This document shows, one piece after another, positions 8,918 to 17,358 of a DNA stretch of 64,000 bases; position 1 is the stretch's first letter; every line of letters begins with the position of its first letter. The notes beneath the pieces are model-generated. The model worked only from the letters and a program-made list of their open reading frames with translations, made no database searches and was not told the DNA's origin. A program made the translations under genes and the position numbers. The DNA lies in the NCBI GenBank assembly GCA_016124445.1, contig WGNR01000020.1:186001-250000 (forward strand), given 5' to 3'. This DNA is from a bacterium (GTDB lineage Bacteria; Planctomycetota; Planctomycetia; Pirellulales; Pirellulaceae).

Positions 8918-8996
8918 GGTGATCTCGACGATTTGAAGACACCACTGTCGCATGCCGCGCCGGTGAAACCGTACCTCGAAGACGATTGGCCTGTTT
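8917..8996 (+). pseudogene. 3'-terminal relic of a paralogue of the 8004-8558 gene
   Basis: These 80 bp match 8477-8556, the 3' end of the upstream hypothetical gene, with 5 mismatches. Similarity stops just before the stop codon. The 5' part is missing and is replaced abruptly by a minus-strand relic of a different gene. It is too short to be functional. Confidence 0.9.
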
Positions 8997-9038
8997 CACC
9001 GTGATCGAAGAATTCCGAAGCAGTTGGATCGCCCTTGG

Positions 9039-9989
9039 CTAGAAGAATCGAATCGACAGACCGGTCCCTATGAAGCAGTCGTCGGATGCCCGGCTCAGGC
9101 CGATGCCAGCTCGGATATCAAATTGCAGGTTGTTGTTGATCAGGTAGGTAAAGCCGCCATCGACATAATGTTGCGTTCGTGCGGAATCGGCACCGCTGGG
9201 TACAAGGGCATACCATTCTGAGTAAGCTCCAAGCTTTTCCGTCAACGAATACCCAACGGCCCAAGATTGAGCCATCTCGAGATAGGCGGCGCCAGTCATG
9301 CCGTCGAATCTTCGATTGCCTTGCGTCGAACCAGCCAACGAGAGGAAGTCACTGACTTCCCAAGCGTAGATCCAATTCAGGCCCGGCTCGAAACGGTTTG
9401 AGGTGAACGAATGGCTTCCGGTCGGAAGATTCATTTGAGGAATCAAAGCCATCTCCGGAAAAATCGTTTCCTGCGGAGTCAATGCGATCTTGAAACCTGT
9501 GTAGAGATCCTCGGTCCCGAAGTCGGTGATCGCCTTGCCGCCACTTTGATACGTGACTTTGCTGGGAAACAGTGCGAAGCGACATTCCAACCAGTTCGCG
9601 ATAATGCCATACCGCAAGAGCGGCTCGCCATAGGAATGTGAATGGATGGTTTCGTCCGAACTGCGATCGAAGGTTAACGTGTATCCAAATTCGATTTGGG
9701 CGACTCCTTTACCCACGGTTACCGAGGCCTCGGTGAAATCGGGACGATCGGTCACCAACGGCTCGTTCAGATTCGGCCCGCCTGAGAAACTGGTGCCGTA
9801 ACTCCATTGAAAAAGAGTACCCGGCGTCGAATCGTTTCCCCTTGCGCTTTCGCTCGAGAAAATCAACGTCAATACGACCAGCAAGCAGTTCGGTGCATTC
9901 CGGATGCGGCAATTGAATTCCAAGTCATGCTTCCCTGACGGGTCGTGAATCGTATTCCTCAAAATCGAGGCTACCAATTCATTCGGCAC
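9039..9989 (-). CDS. Putative outer-membrane beta-barrel protein (phenol-degradation MetA-like)
   Basis: The protein has up to 316 residues from a GTG at 9987-9989. A TTG at 9921-9923, with AGGGA 8 nt before it, would give a more normal signal peptide and may be the true start. A hydrophobic segment (CLLVVLTLIFSS) serves as signal sequence. The mature part has alternating short beta-strands, begins with LVTDRPDFTEAS and ends in phenylalanines, as outer-membrane barrels do. The pattern (FGTEDLYTGFKI, PQMNLPTGS, LINNNLQFDIRAGIGL) fits the 'MetA pathway of phenol degradation' transporter-like family. Substrate unknown. No linked metabolic genes are present. Confidence 0.8.
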   Translation of the reverse strand: MPNELVASILRNTIHDPSGKHDLEFNCRIRNAPNCLLVVLTLIFSSESARGNDSTPGTLFQWSYGTSFSGGPNLNEPLVTDRPDFTEASVTVGKGVAQIEFGYTLTFDRSSDETIHSHSYGEPLLRYGIIANWLECRFALFPSKVTYQSGGKAITDFGTEDLYTGFKIALTPQETIFPEMALIPQMNLPTGSHSFTSNRFEPGLNWIYAWEVSDFLSLAGSTQGNRRFDGMTGAAYLEMAQSWAVGYSLTEKLGAYSEWYALVPSGADSARTQHYVDGGFTYLINNNLQFDIRAGIGLSRASDDCFIGTGLSIRFF

Positions 9990-10073
9990 TTCAGTGACGC
10001 AGGTCCAGGATAATTTTGAGTAATCAAAAATAGTTGTTTGGCCGGCAAAATTTCGACCGCTTTCGTTCGCGGG

Positions 10074-10508
10074 TTATTCAAAGCCGAATCGATTCAGCGC
10101 CTGGTAGTATTCCGTTTTGTGAAACGCGAAGTCGCGCACGCTGGGATCGATATTGATCGGGCCATCTTCGTAATTGTTCTCGAAGCCGAACTCGGACCAC
10201 ACTAAGCAGTCGTCGTACTTCACGATCTTGACCGTCACGGACCCACATCCCAAGTCAGCACACTCGGGGCAGATATAAAGCGGGACCCGCCCAGAGGAAA
10301 GCTCAGACGGCTGACGCAAAAGAAGCTGACAGAAGTATTGTCGCTGGAGATCTAACGAGAGCCAACCGAACGGCGTGATGAAATCGCCTGGCTGCACGAT
10401 CTCGACCAATGGCTGACCATTCACGGCAAAGTCGTAATACAATCGCTCCGTTTTGTTTCTGCCTCCCTGGCGTTTGGCATCGACAAAAGAAAGCTGGTCG
10501 TAATTCAT
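10074..10508 (-). CDS. Conserved hypothetical protein with CPEC-X4-C motif
   Basis: The protein has 144 residues, with no signal peptide or membrane segment. A cysteine cluster, LYICPECADLGCGSVTVKI, at about residues 78-96 could bind zinc or form a disulfide. The region WSEFGFENNYED follows. Its C-terminus is duplicated as a relic at 8848-8917. It starts 9 bp after the histidine-kinase stop codon, so it could be read through from the two-component operon, but its content does not link it to signalling. I do not recognise a characterised family. Confidence 0.75.
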   Translation of the reverse strand: MNYDQLSFVDAKRQGGRNKTERLYYDFAVNGQPLVEIVQPGDFITPFGWLSLDLQRQYFCQLLLRQPSELSSGRVPLYICPECADLGCGSVTVKIVKYDDCLVWSEFGFENNYEDGPINIDPSVRDFAFHKTEYYQALNRFGFE

Positions 10509-10517
10509 GGATCGGGG

Positions 10518-11951
10518 TCAATCAGCATTCTGCTTATACCTTGGAAACGTGTCCGACTTCTTTTCGTTGGTCACCTTCCACCTTACGACAATCTCGAACC
10601 ACGGACGAACATATCGTGCATTTATTCTCGCGTCGTCTGATTGAGCCAGCCTGCGGATTAGCGACAGCCCCAGGCCACTGTGGTATTCGGTTTCGGATCG
10701 GGCCGTGTCGGCACGCCAGAATCTCTCGAAGACCCGATCGATCATCTTGGCGGGGAAGTTTTCGCAGGTGTTGGCCAACGTAAAGATCGCTTCGTTATCC
10801 ATCTGGGCGAGCGCCACTCGAACCGTGCCGCATGGGTCCGCATAGCTGGCCGCGTTGTCGAGCAGATTCCGCAGAATGATCTGGACTCTGGCTTGCGAGC
10901 CACGAATCGAAACCCCCGGCTGAATATCGTGTTCGACTACCAGCGATCGCTGCGACCAACGCGGGTCCATTTCGACCACGGCCGATTCGATTTCGTGCGA
11001 TAGCTGTACGATTTGAAGTTCTTTTTCCGCACATGTGTCGATCGGCATGGTCGCCAATAACGTCTCGACCATCGTGGCCGCGTTACGGGCGATCGCGCGG
11101 CAAGCTGTCAGGCTTTCAGTCAATTCTCCGACATCCCGCTCGCGCGAAAGGATCACGTCGCAGCGAGCAATCACGCCGGCCAGCGGCGTCTTCATTTCAT
11201 GGGCCATTTCGCCAGAGATGTTTCGTTCGCGATCGAAGGCAATCTGCAGCCGCATCATCAGGTCGTCGATCGTCGAAACCAGCGGTTTCAATTCGGCCGG
11301 CAGTTGAATACCACGCAGCGGTGCGGCATCCAGTTCATAAGGATCGATCTGCGACAGTTTCGTCGTCACCTGATCAATCGGTCGGAGCCCCCGGGTGACC
11401 GACCAGAACGTCAGCAGCAACAGAAGCACAATCGAAATCGCCGATCCGGCAATAATGACACTACGAATGACCGAAATCGTCGCGTCGATTCCACTTGTCG
11501 AGCGGGCGACCTGCAACGTAACGACCAGGTCTTCCGGCGAAGTGGTTTGCCCTTCCTGCTTTGGCTGGAATGTCAGCGTGGCCACGTGAAATGGTTTGCC
11601 ATCGATTGGCCGCTTGGCGATGTTTACGCTGCCATTGCTACCGGACAAATCTGGCAGCGAGGAGTTGGCCGGATGCGAATAGAGGACGTCGTTCCCTCGG
11701 CGACAAACGACGTTTTCCTCCCATTGGGGATCTACCTCGGAAATCAGCGACTGCCACTCGAAGTCGATTTGCGTGCCGTCGCGTTCGACCAGGTGCGAAA
11801 GGTTGTTGGCCCGGTCACTGAGTGCTTGATCGAACTGTGACGTCAATTGCCGTTCGACCAGCCACACAATGCAAATCGCCAAAAGCAATAGAATCCCTGT
11901 CGACGTACACGCCACTCGCACAAGTAGATTCGTACGGAGGGAAAGCTTCAT
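10518..11951 (-). CDS. Sensor histidine kinase of a two-component system
   Basis: The protein has 477 residues. A first membrane helix lies at about 9-31, an extracytoplasmic sensor region at 32-160, a second helix at about 160-182 and a HAMP-like linker at 184-236. In the HisKA domain the phospho-acceptor is His251 (MAHEMKTPLAG). The HATPase domain has an N-box near 363 (LRNLLDNAASYA) and a late G-box (HSGLGLSLIRRLA). The short periplasmic domain has no recognised ligand fold. It starts one base after the response-regulator stop, so the pair is co-transcribed. The signal is unknown; the adjacent PepSY-like exported protein may be part of the same response. Confidence 0.95.
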   Translation of the reverse strand: MKLSLRTNLLVRVACTSTGILLLLAICIVWLVERQLTSQFDQALSDRANNLSHLVERDGTQIDFEWQSLISEVDPQWEENVVCRRGNDVLYSHPANSSLPDLSGSNGSVNIAKRPIDGKPFHVATLTFQPKQEGQTTSPEDLVVTLQVARSTSGIDATISVIRSVIIAGSAISIVLLLLLTFWSVTRGLRPIDQVTTKLSQIDPYELDAAPLRGIQLPAELKPLVSTIDDLMMRLQIAFDRERNISGEMAHEMKTPLAGVIARCDVILSRERDVGELTESLTACRAIARNAATMVETLLATMPIDTCAEKELQIVQLSHEIESAVVEMDPRWSQRSLVVEHDIQPGVSIRGSQARVQIILRNLLDNAASYADPCGTVRVALAQMDNEAIFTLANTCENFPAKMIDRVFERFWRADTARSETEYHSGLGLSLIRRLAQSDDARINARYVRPWFEIVVRWKVTNEKKSDTFPRYKQNAD

Positions 11952-11952
11952 C

Positions 11953-12624
11953 TCAATAGTCTTTCACGAGATACCCGAGACCGCGGCGAGTTTCGATCAG
12001 CGAATCCATTCCCGCCGATTTCAATTTCTTCCTCAAATAGCCAATGTAGACATCAACCACGTTGCTGGCTGTCCCGCTGTTGGTATCGTACAGCGAGTCC
12101 CAGATTTCCGATCGAGTGACAACCTGGTTGCGGCGGCGGCAGAGAAGTTCCAGCAGGCGGTATTCACCGGCGGTAAGCTCCAGAGTCTCTTCACCAACTT
12201 GGGCTGATTTGGCCGTAGTATCGATCGACAGTTCACCAATTTGAATCAGCGAATCACTATCGCCAAATCGGCGGCGGATCATCGCTCTTACTCGGGCCAG
12301 AAGTTCCGCCATGGCAAATGGTTTAACGAGGTAATCGTCGGCGCCGCTATCCAGGCCTTCGACGCGGTCTTCGACGGTATGCCGAGCCGTTAATAGCAAC
12401 ACCGGAACGGAACTCTTTTGCTGCCGCAGCATGCGAAGAATCTCCATGCCGTCGATCCCAGGCAGCATGATGTCCAGGACGATCGCATCGAAATGATAAT
12501 GACGAGCCAGCCAAAGTCCGTTGGTTCCATCCGCAGCAGCGTCGACGGTAAACCCGTCTTCGCTGAGCGCCTGCGCCAACGAACTTCGGACTGGCTCGTA
12601 ATCTTCGATAATCAAAACGCGCAT
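11953..12624 (-). CDS. OmpR/PhoB-family response regulator
   Basis: The protein has 223 residues. The receiver domain (1-115) has the acidic pocket IIEDYE at 5-10, phospho-acceptor Asp51 (IVLDIMLPGIDG) and the conserved LVKPF lysine. The C-terminal winged helix (about 125-221) has ELTAGEYRLLELLCRR and ends VIETRRGLGYLVKDY, as in OmpR-type DNA-binding domains. It precedes the kinase gene by one base. It follows the PepSY-like gene by 16 bp, so one transcript for three genes is likely. Target promoters cannot be read from the window. Confidence 0.96.
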   Translation of the reverse strand: MRVLIIEDYEPVRSSLAQALSEDGFTVDAAADGTNGLWLARHYHFDAIVLDIMLPGIDGMEILRMLRQQKSSVPVLLLTARHTVEDRVEGLDSGADDYLVKPFAMAELLARVRAMIRRRFGDSDSLIQIGELSIDTTAKSAQVGEETLELTAGEYRLLELLCRRRNQVVTRSEIWDSLYDTNSGTASNVVDVYIGYLRKKLKSAGMDSLIETRRGLGYLVKDY

Positions 12625-12640
12625 CAGGGCTTAATCACGA

Positions 12641-13225
12641 CTACCGATCGTCGTTGTCATCTTTCTTTTCATCTTTGTCGTCGTCGCCATCCTCGTGCTC
12701 GTCGTCATTATCATCCTTGCTGACCCCGTGCTCTTCATCGTCATCACCCATGTCCAATTCGACCAGGCGGCCAGCCGGATCGACGAGAAACTCCGACTCT
12801 TTGCCGTCGTGCGACACTTCAACGCTGTAGAGCACGATTCTCTTCTGTTCAAATTCAGGCGTCGCTCCCTGGCCTGCGTGCTTTTTAACGACGTCCATCA
12901 CCGCCTTTGGCACCGAGTCGGCAGCGACCGCGGATTCGGTTTCCATCAGGTCGCCGTCGGCGGAGACGGTTGCTTCCTGCTCGATGCCGTTCACTTTCCA
13001 GCCGGCCTCGTAGACGGTCGCACCGTCTTCTGTTTCTTGTTTTAGCTCGGCGATCTCTTGCCCTTTGGCCAAATTCTTCAGGGCTGCCTGGACGACTGCC
13101 GGTGCTTCGGTAATCGAAAGGCCCTTCTCCCCCGATTCTTCATGCCTTTCGCCCTTATGAAACGCGAAGCCAACGGTCGCCACGCTCAACACAATACCGG
13201 TAACTGCCAAAACTCGTTTAATCAT
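12641..13225 (-). CDS. Exported PepSY-like domain protein with long acidic tail
   Basis: The protein has 194 residues. A signal peptide (VLAVTGIVLSVATVGFA) is followed by two PepSY-like repeats at about 35-95 and 100-155 (VYEAGWKVNGIEQEATVSADG, then VLYSVEVSHDGKESEFLVD). The last 40 residues are almost only Asp, Glu, Lys and a few His, strongly acidic and low in complexity. PepSY-like proteins are often encoded beside OmpR-type two-component systems, as here, 16 bp before the regulator gene. The tail could bind divalent cations, which suggests, but does not show, a metal- or envelope-stress function. A CAGAGGC sequence precedes the ATG. Confidence 0.88.
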   Translation of the reverse strand: MIKRVLAVTGIVLSVATVGFAFHKGERHEESGEKGLSITEAPAVVQAALKNLAKGQEIAELKQETEDGATVYEAGWKVNGIEQEATVSADGDLMETESAVAADSVPKAVMDVVKKHAGQGATPEFEQKRIVLYSVEVSHDGKESEFLVDPAGRLVELDMGDDDEEHGVSKDDNDDEHEDGDDDKDEKKDDNDDR

Positions 13226-13387
13226 TGTTTGCCTCTGGTAGCAAAATGGAACCTTCGTTGGTGGAACCTAAACCGAAGTTCACCAAACCCGCCGGTATTG
13301 TGCATGGGGAAGATGAGTCCCCGATGAGAATGGAAGATTAATTATGGTTTAGCCGCGAGGTAGAAGGCGGCCGCTTCGCTAAGTCTT

Positions 13388-13481
13388 GCAGGGTGTAAGC
13401 AGCAAAGCGAATCACGCCGAATGGAGTGCCCAGCGTCTAGAGACGGTGCGATAAGTTCGGCTTCGCCTTGCTTCTCGCACT
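13388..13481 (-). repeat. Imperfect palindromic dispersed repeat, copy 2
   Basis: Reverse-complemented, this 94-bp element aligns end to end with the element at 7868-7965. Shared blocks include GCGAGAAGCAAGGC, CCGAACTTATCGCACC, GTGATTCGCTTTGCTGCT and ACACCCTGC. The central spacer differs. It lies just downstream of the 13504-16041 gene's stop codon. Confidence 0.78.
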
Positions 13482-13503
13482 CAGCGGTGGTCGCCCTGAA
13501 AGC

Positions 13504-16041
13504 CTATTTTAGTTGCAAGGTTCCCAAATCGAGCGCTTCGTCGGATCGACCTTCTTCCATTGGTGGAACTTCAAACTGATAGCCAGTGATCGTGCCGGGG
13601 ATTTCGGGACCGTGGAAATGAACATCCAGCTTGTAGACTCCCTCAGGTACGTCATCGATGCGGAAAATGCCCTCCTGATCGACGGTTGCGTCAATGTATG
13701 GCGCTCGGCGGCGTTGTTGCTGAAATGCCTGATAGGCCGCGAGCCATTCCTGCCCCGCGGGTGATTCGCGCCAGGCAGCCCACCAATCTTTGGATGCCTT
13801 TGGATCGTTTTTGATTGCTTCAGGCGGCTGTGCTGGCTGCGGACCGACGAGCCCGCTTGAACCGGATACCGTTGCAAAATTCCACAACACCTTCTTCTTG
13901 TAGGTTTTCGGCGGAATCAATTTGCCGACAACCGGTCGCCCTTGGCCGCCGAGATCGAACTTGGTTGTTTCCCCAGCGCGAAACTCAACAAATCTGCGAA
14001 CCGCTGACGTCGCTTCGGTCGAACCAGCCTCGACGGTCAGTACGATTTGCCGACCAATCGACCCGTCGCCTGGCAAGATCCGATCGAGCGCGAACTCGCC
14101 ATTCTTGCCGGTTGTTATTCGGTTGTGAACGTAGGTTCGCGGTCCAGTGCTGCTATATCGGAACGGCCCGTCGGCATTGATATAAAGCGTGGCATTCGCA
14201 ATTGGCTGCTTCCCAACCCGAAAGGTACCTTCAACCCGCGCCCATGGGGTCAATTGAATCTCCTCGGGAATCATCCCTTTGTCCGACCTCACGTAGGCGA
14301 AGCCTTCCGGGTGCGTAATCACTAGTTCAAACGGTTCGCCCCGAGCTGGTATCCGAAATTGCCCATCTTGGTTGGCATCGAGCCGCTTGGCATACGTGGA
14401 ACCATCATCGATATCGCCGTTGGAGATCGAGATTTGCGAACCATCGACTCCCAAACCCACCTTGGCTCCGGCGGCCGGTTTGCCGCTGGGAGTGATAATG
14501 GTCGCGGCGATGTCCTCAGCAGGTTCCAGGTGAAAGTCGATCTCGACGTTGCCTTCGTTGCTCTTCATTTCGCGCGACGTGGCTATCCGGTAACCTTCCG
14601 CCTCGATTCTTACGAGATGGCTAGGATAGTCGTGCGTGCGGATGACCTTGTATTTGCCGCCGCTGGCGTCATAGCTGTCGCGGCGTGACCAGTCGATGTG
14701 ATCTGAACCTCGCAGCCCAGGGATCACTCGAAACTTGGGAATCGGCTTGCCTGTCTTGGCATCGAGCACATTTCCCGAGATGACCAGCGCCGGTGGAGGA
14801 TAGAAGACGTATTCCTTTTCGCGGGCAACCAGCGATTGTCCGGCCAGATTCATCCCGCCAGGTCGGCAGATGTCGGCCGTGAAGTAGTCGCCTGGGGCTT
14901 CGTTCCACTCCCAAACGCCATGTTCATCCGCGTATTGATTCACGTTGTCAAACGCGAAGTAGGCATGGTCGCCACGCCAGTGTTGGAAAAAGATTCGTGC
15001 CTTGGGAATACCTTGGCCATTCTCATCAACCACCCGCAAACGAATCTTGTGGCCAGGCTTCATTTGAAAATTGACCCGATCCATGCTTGGCGCGGCGAGA
15101 ACTTTTTTACGGTCGATTGACCAGCCAGGAGCCGTAGCCACGATCTCAAGCATCTTCGGCGGGCAACCGTTGACTTGGTATCTGCCCTCTTTATCGGTCT
15201 TCGCCTGACGAACATCGTTGAGGGCATCGACCCGGACCAGGGCCCCTTCGATTGGCTTTCCAACCTGATCGATTACAACTCCTGAGATCGATACGCCGCG
15301 ATCGAGTTTGATTTTGCTGAGCGGTGTGTTCGGTTTGACTTGGTAGACACCGCGCGACAACGTTATCCACATCGGTTGAAAATCTGGGTGCTGTACTTCG
15401 ACCGTCAAGTCCTGCAGCGAGTCGGGGACCGAAGCAAACTGCCAAGATCCATCGGCATTCGTTTTCAGCTGCGTTCCGACATGAATATTCGTGCGAGCTT
15501 CAGGGCGTTCCTTAAACGCGATGCTTGGATGAATCTTGACTCCTTCCACGGGCTTCCCTTCGTCGTCGGTAACAATTCCACCCACCGTCCAGCCTTTGTC
15601 GAGCGGCATCGTGAACTTGTGAGGGAGTTCGTCGAGTTGGTTTCGCCATTGCGCATAGAACGGACCGTATCCCGGCGTCTCGACGATCAAGGTCAAGATA
15701 CCCTTGGGAGGCTCCTCAAATCGGATCGTTAATTGTCCCTGATCGTTCGCCCGGGCCAGTATTCCATACCGCCCCTTCTTGGTGAACTCCCCGGTGACAA
15801 TCTGTTTTGCGTCTATGGCAGCCCATGTTCGAACGTCAACCTTGGCACCCGGAACCGGCTTGCCATCCACGTCAACCACGTTCAATTGGAAGGGATGCCT
15901 GGAATCATGCTGCTCAGCCCGGCCATCTTCCGCCATCGCACCTGGCATTTGCCCAACAATTGCCCACAACGCCAACAGCCCGGTTGAAAAGACTGAATGC
16001 CGCGAACTTCGACCCGTTTGGTAAACGCCGAGATAGAACAT
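13504..16041 (-). CDS. Large exported protein of carboxypeptidase regulatory-like (Ig-like) repeats
   Basis: The protein has 845 residues from the ATG at 16039-16041. A TTG four codons upstream is also in frame. A signal peptide ends near GAMAEDGR. The body is a string of beta-sandwich repeats with the sequence (V/I)DxxGKPVxGAxV (for example VDGKPVPGAKVDV, DDEGKPVEGVKI, DQVGKPIEGALV, SGKPAAGAKVGL), as in carboxypeptidase D regulatory-like/Cna-B-like domains. No catalytic residues are visible. The long W-rich insertion SKDWWAAWRESPAGQEWLAA near 765-785 is unusual. It is probably a surface or periplasmic structural or binding protein. A palindromic repeat lies just beyond its 3' end. Confidence 0.87.
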   Translation of the reverse strand: MFYLGVYQTGRSSRHSVFSTGLLALWAIVGQMPGAMAEDGRAEQHDSRHPFQLNVVDVDGKPVPGAKVDVRTWAAIDAKQIVTGEFTKKGRYGILARANDQGQLTIRFEEPPKGILTLIVETPGYGPFYAQWRNQLDELPHKFTMPLDKGWTVGGIVTDDEGKPVEGVKIHPSIAFKERPEARTNIHVGTQLKTNADGSWQFASVPDSLQDLTVEVQHPDFQPMWITLSRGVYQVKPNTPLSKIKLDRGVSISGVVIDQVGKPIEGALVRVDALNDVRQAKTDKEGRYQVNGCPPKMLEIVATAPGWSIDRKKVLAAPSMDRVNFQMKPGHKIRLRVVDENGQGIPKARIFFQHWRGDHAYFAFDNVNQYADEHGVWEWNEAPGDYFTADICRPGGMNLAGQSLVAREKEYVFYPPPALVISGNVLDAKTGKPIPKFRVIPGLRGSDHIDWSRRDSYDASGGKYKVIRTHDYPSHLVRIEAEGYRIATSREMKSNEGNVEIDFHLEPAEDIAATIITPSGKPAAGAKVGLGVDGSQISISNGDIDDGSTYAKRLDANQDGQFRIPARGEPFELVITHPEGFAYVRSDKGMIPEEIQLTPWARVEGTFRVGKQPIANATLYINADGPFRYSSTGPRTYVHNRITTGKNGEFALDRILPGDGSIGRQIVLTVEAGSTEATSAVRRFVEFRAGETTKFDLGGQGRPVVGKLIPPKTYKKKVLWNFATVSGSSGLVGPQPAQPPEAIKNDPKASKDWWAAWRESPAGQEWLAAYQAFQQQRRRAPYIDATVDQEGIFRIDDVPEGVYKLDVHFHGPEIPGTITGYQFEVPPMEEGRSDEALDLGTLQLK

Positions 16042-16356
16042 GGTTCGATTCAATGCATCCAGAAAAGATTGTGGCCTACCACCTAGAAGGTGAAAGATCG
16101 TTCCCGCCAGTCACTTGAACCTACCAGCGGGGGGCTCTGAATTCAAAAGAAATCCGAGAAGTAAGGAAGGTCGGCACCACGAAGAGACCTCGACGAGCAT
16201 AGCAGCCCTGAGAGGGCGACCGAAATGCGATGGATCGCATCGGCCGTCCTATTGGGGTCGCAATTCATCATCGTGCGTCGTATCGGCTACGAAGTCGCAA
16301 GCATCGCACTCGGCCGCGTAGACCCGAACAAACGATCTTTGGAAAACGCAGTGGCC
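16042..16356. other. Intergenic region, no gene seen
   Basis: These 315 bp separate the Ig-like repeat gene's start from the pentapeptide gene's stop, both on the minus strand. They should contain the promoter for the former. Long plus-strand ORFs here continue antisense through the pentapeptide gene and look like shadows. I see no hairpin with a T-run. Confidence 0.4.
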
Positions 16357-16986
16357 TTACGCCCAGACCATCCACCATGGGCGTTTGGCGACTTGCGGCT
16401 TCGGCTTAAATGGTTGGTGCTTGGCGCACGCGTTGATGGCGCGTTCGATATAGCATCCATCCAGATGGGCATGGGTCATCGTCGCATCGGTGAAGTCGGT
16501 CTCGTCGACCTTGGCGTGGGAAAGATCGGCACCTTCCAGGTTGGCGCCGCGAAGGTCGGCACGCGTCAAGTTCGAGTTCGGCATGTCGCAGCGCAGATCG
16601 CACATGCTCATGTCAGCTTCCACCAATCGGGCACCGGAAAGGTTGCAATTGTGCAGTTTGGCGTATCGCAGATTGGCTTTGCTGAGGTTCGCGTTCTCGA
16701 ATGACGAATCGTTCATGATGGCGTCGGTCATGGTCGCGCCAACCAGGCTGGCTCCCTTGAAACAGGCACCCTTCAGACTAGTACCCATGAAGGAAGCTCC
16801 CTCAAGATCCGAGTTTTCAAACGACGCTTCGTCCAGGTTGTCGCTATCGAAAACACAACCTCGAAGTACTTGCGAAGATAGATCGGCACCAGCCAGGTTT
16901 TTGCCAACCAGTTTGGTGCCAGCCAGCGAGTCTCCTTCAAGTTCGAAGATGACGTCGCCGGTACTGCAATGCTTAATTTGAATCAT
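16357..16986 (-). CDS. Pentapeptide-repeat protein
   Basis: The protein has 209 residues from the ATG at 16984-16986, chosen because GGGAG lies 7 nt upstream. The frame continues to 17082 but the extension has no repeat character. Residues about 20-185 are tandem pentapeptide repeats of the A(D/N)LxX type (LVGKNLAGADLS, NANLSKANLRYAKL, ADLRGANLEGADLS), predicting a right-handed quadrilateral beta-helix. The C-terminus ends KRPWWMVWA. No signal peptide. Such proteins range from DNA mimics to scaffolds; nothing here specifies which. It appears monocistronic. Confidence 0.92.
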   Translation of the reverse strand: MIQIKHCSTGDVIFELEGDSLAGTKLVGKNLAGADLSSQVLRGCVFDSDNLDEASFENSDLEGASFMGTSLKGACFKGASLVGATMTDAIMNDSSFENANLSKANLRYAKLHNCNLSGARLVEADMSMCDLRCDMPNSNLTRADLRGANLEGADLSHAKVDETDFTDATMTHAHLDGCYIERAINACAKHQPFKPKPQVAKRPWWMVWA

Positions 16987-17358
16987 GGCGTCACTCCCAG
17001 AGTAATACTGGCCAAGAATTTGGGGGTGGTGCGCCGCCGGGAAATGACCCTGCGACAACGAATTTGCCGCCTCGAAATTCAAATGTTCCGGAGATAAAGA
17101 ACCGTCAGGCGTGTCTTGCGCCGAGGGTTCTTCTGGTTGAACGGGAATGGCAGGAGAGTAGCAATGGAGTGCGGCCTCTGGGACCTTGACTAAGATCCAC
17201 TCTACCTGATTCGTTCTTCGTCACAAAGCACAAAATATCGCAGAGGGCGAATAAAGTTAGTTAGAACAGATAGTAGGCTTATTGTTTGTCAGCGGTGAGA
17301 AATTCTCCTAAAACACAGTGTTTTGCGAGAACATGCCTCCGTTGGATGGCTAGTAGTC

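Noticed and set aside
8004-8996. A toxin-antitoxin or defence island at the relic region
   Set aside because: There is no nuclease, methyltransferase or recognised toxin fold. The duplicated unknown genes are reported as a finding only.
16225-16704. Plus-strand ORF across the pentapeptide gene
   Set aside because: It is antisense to the repeats and mirrors their periodicity, and it has no independent support.
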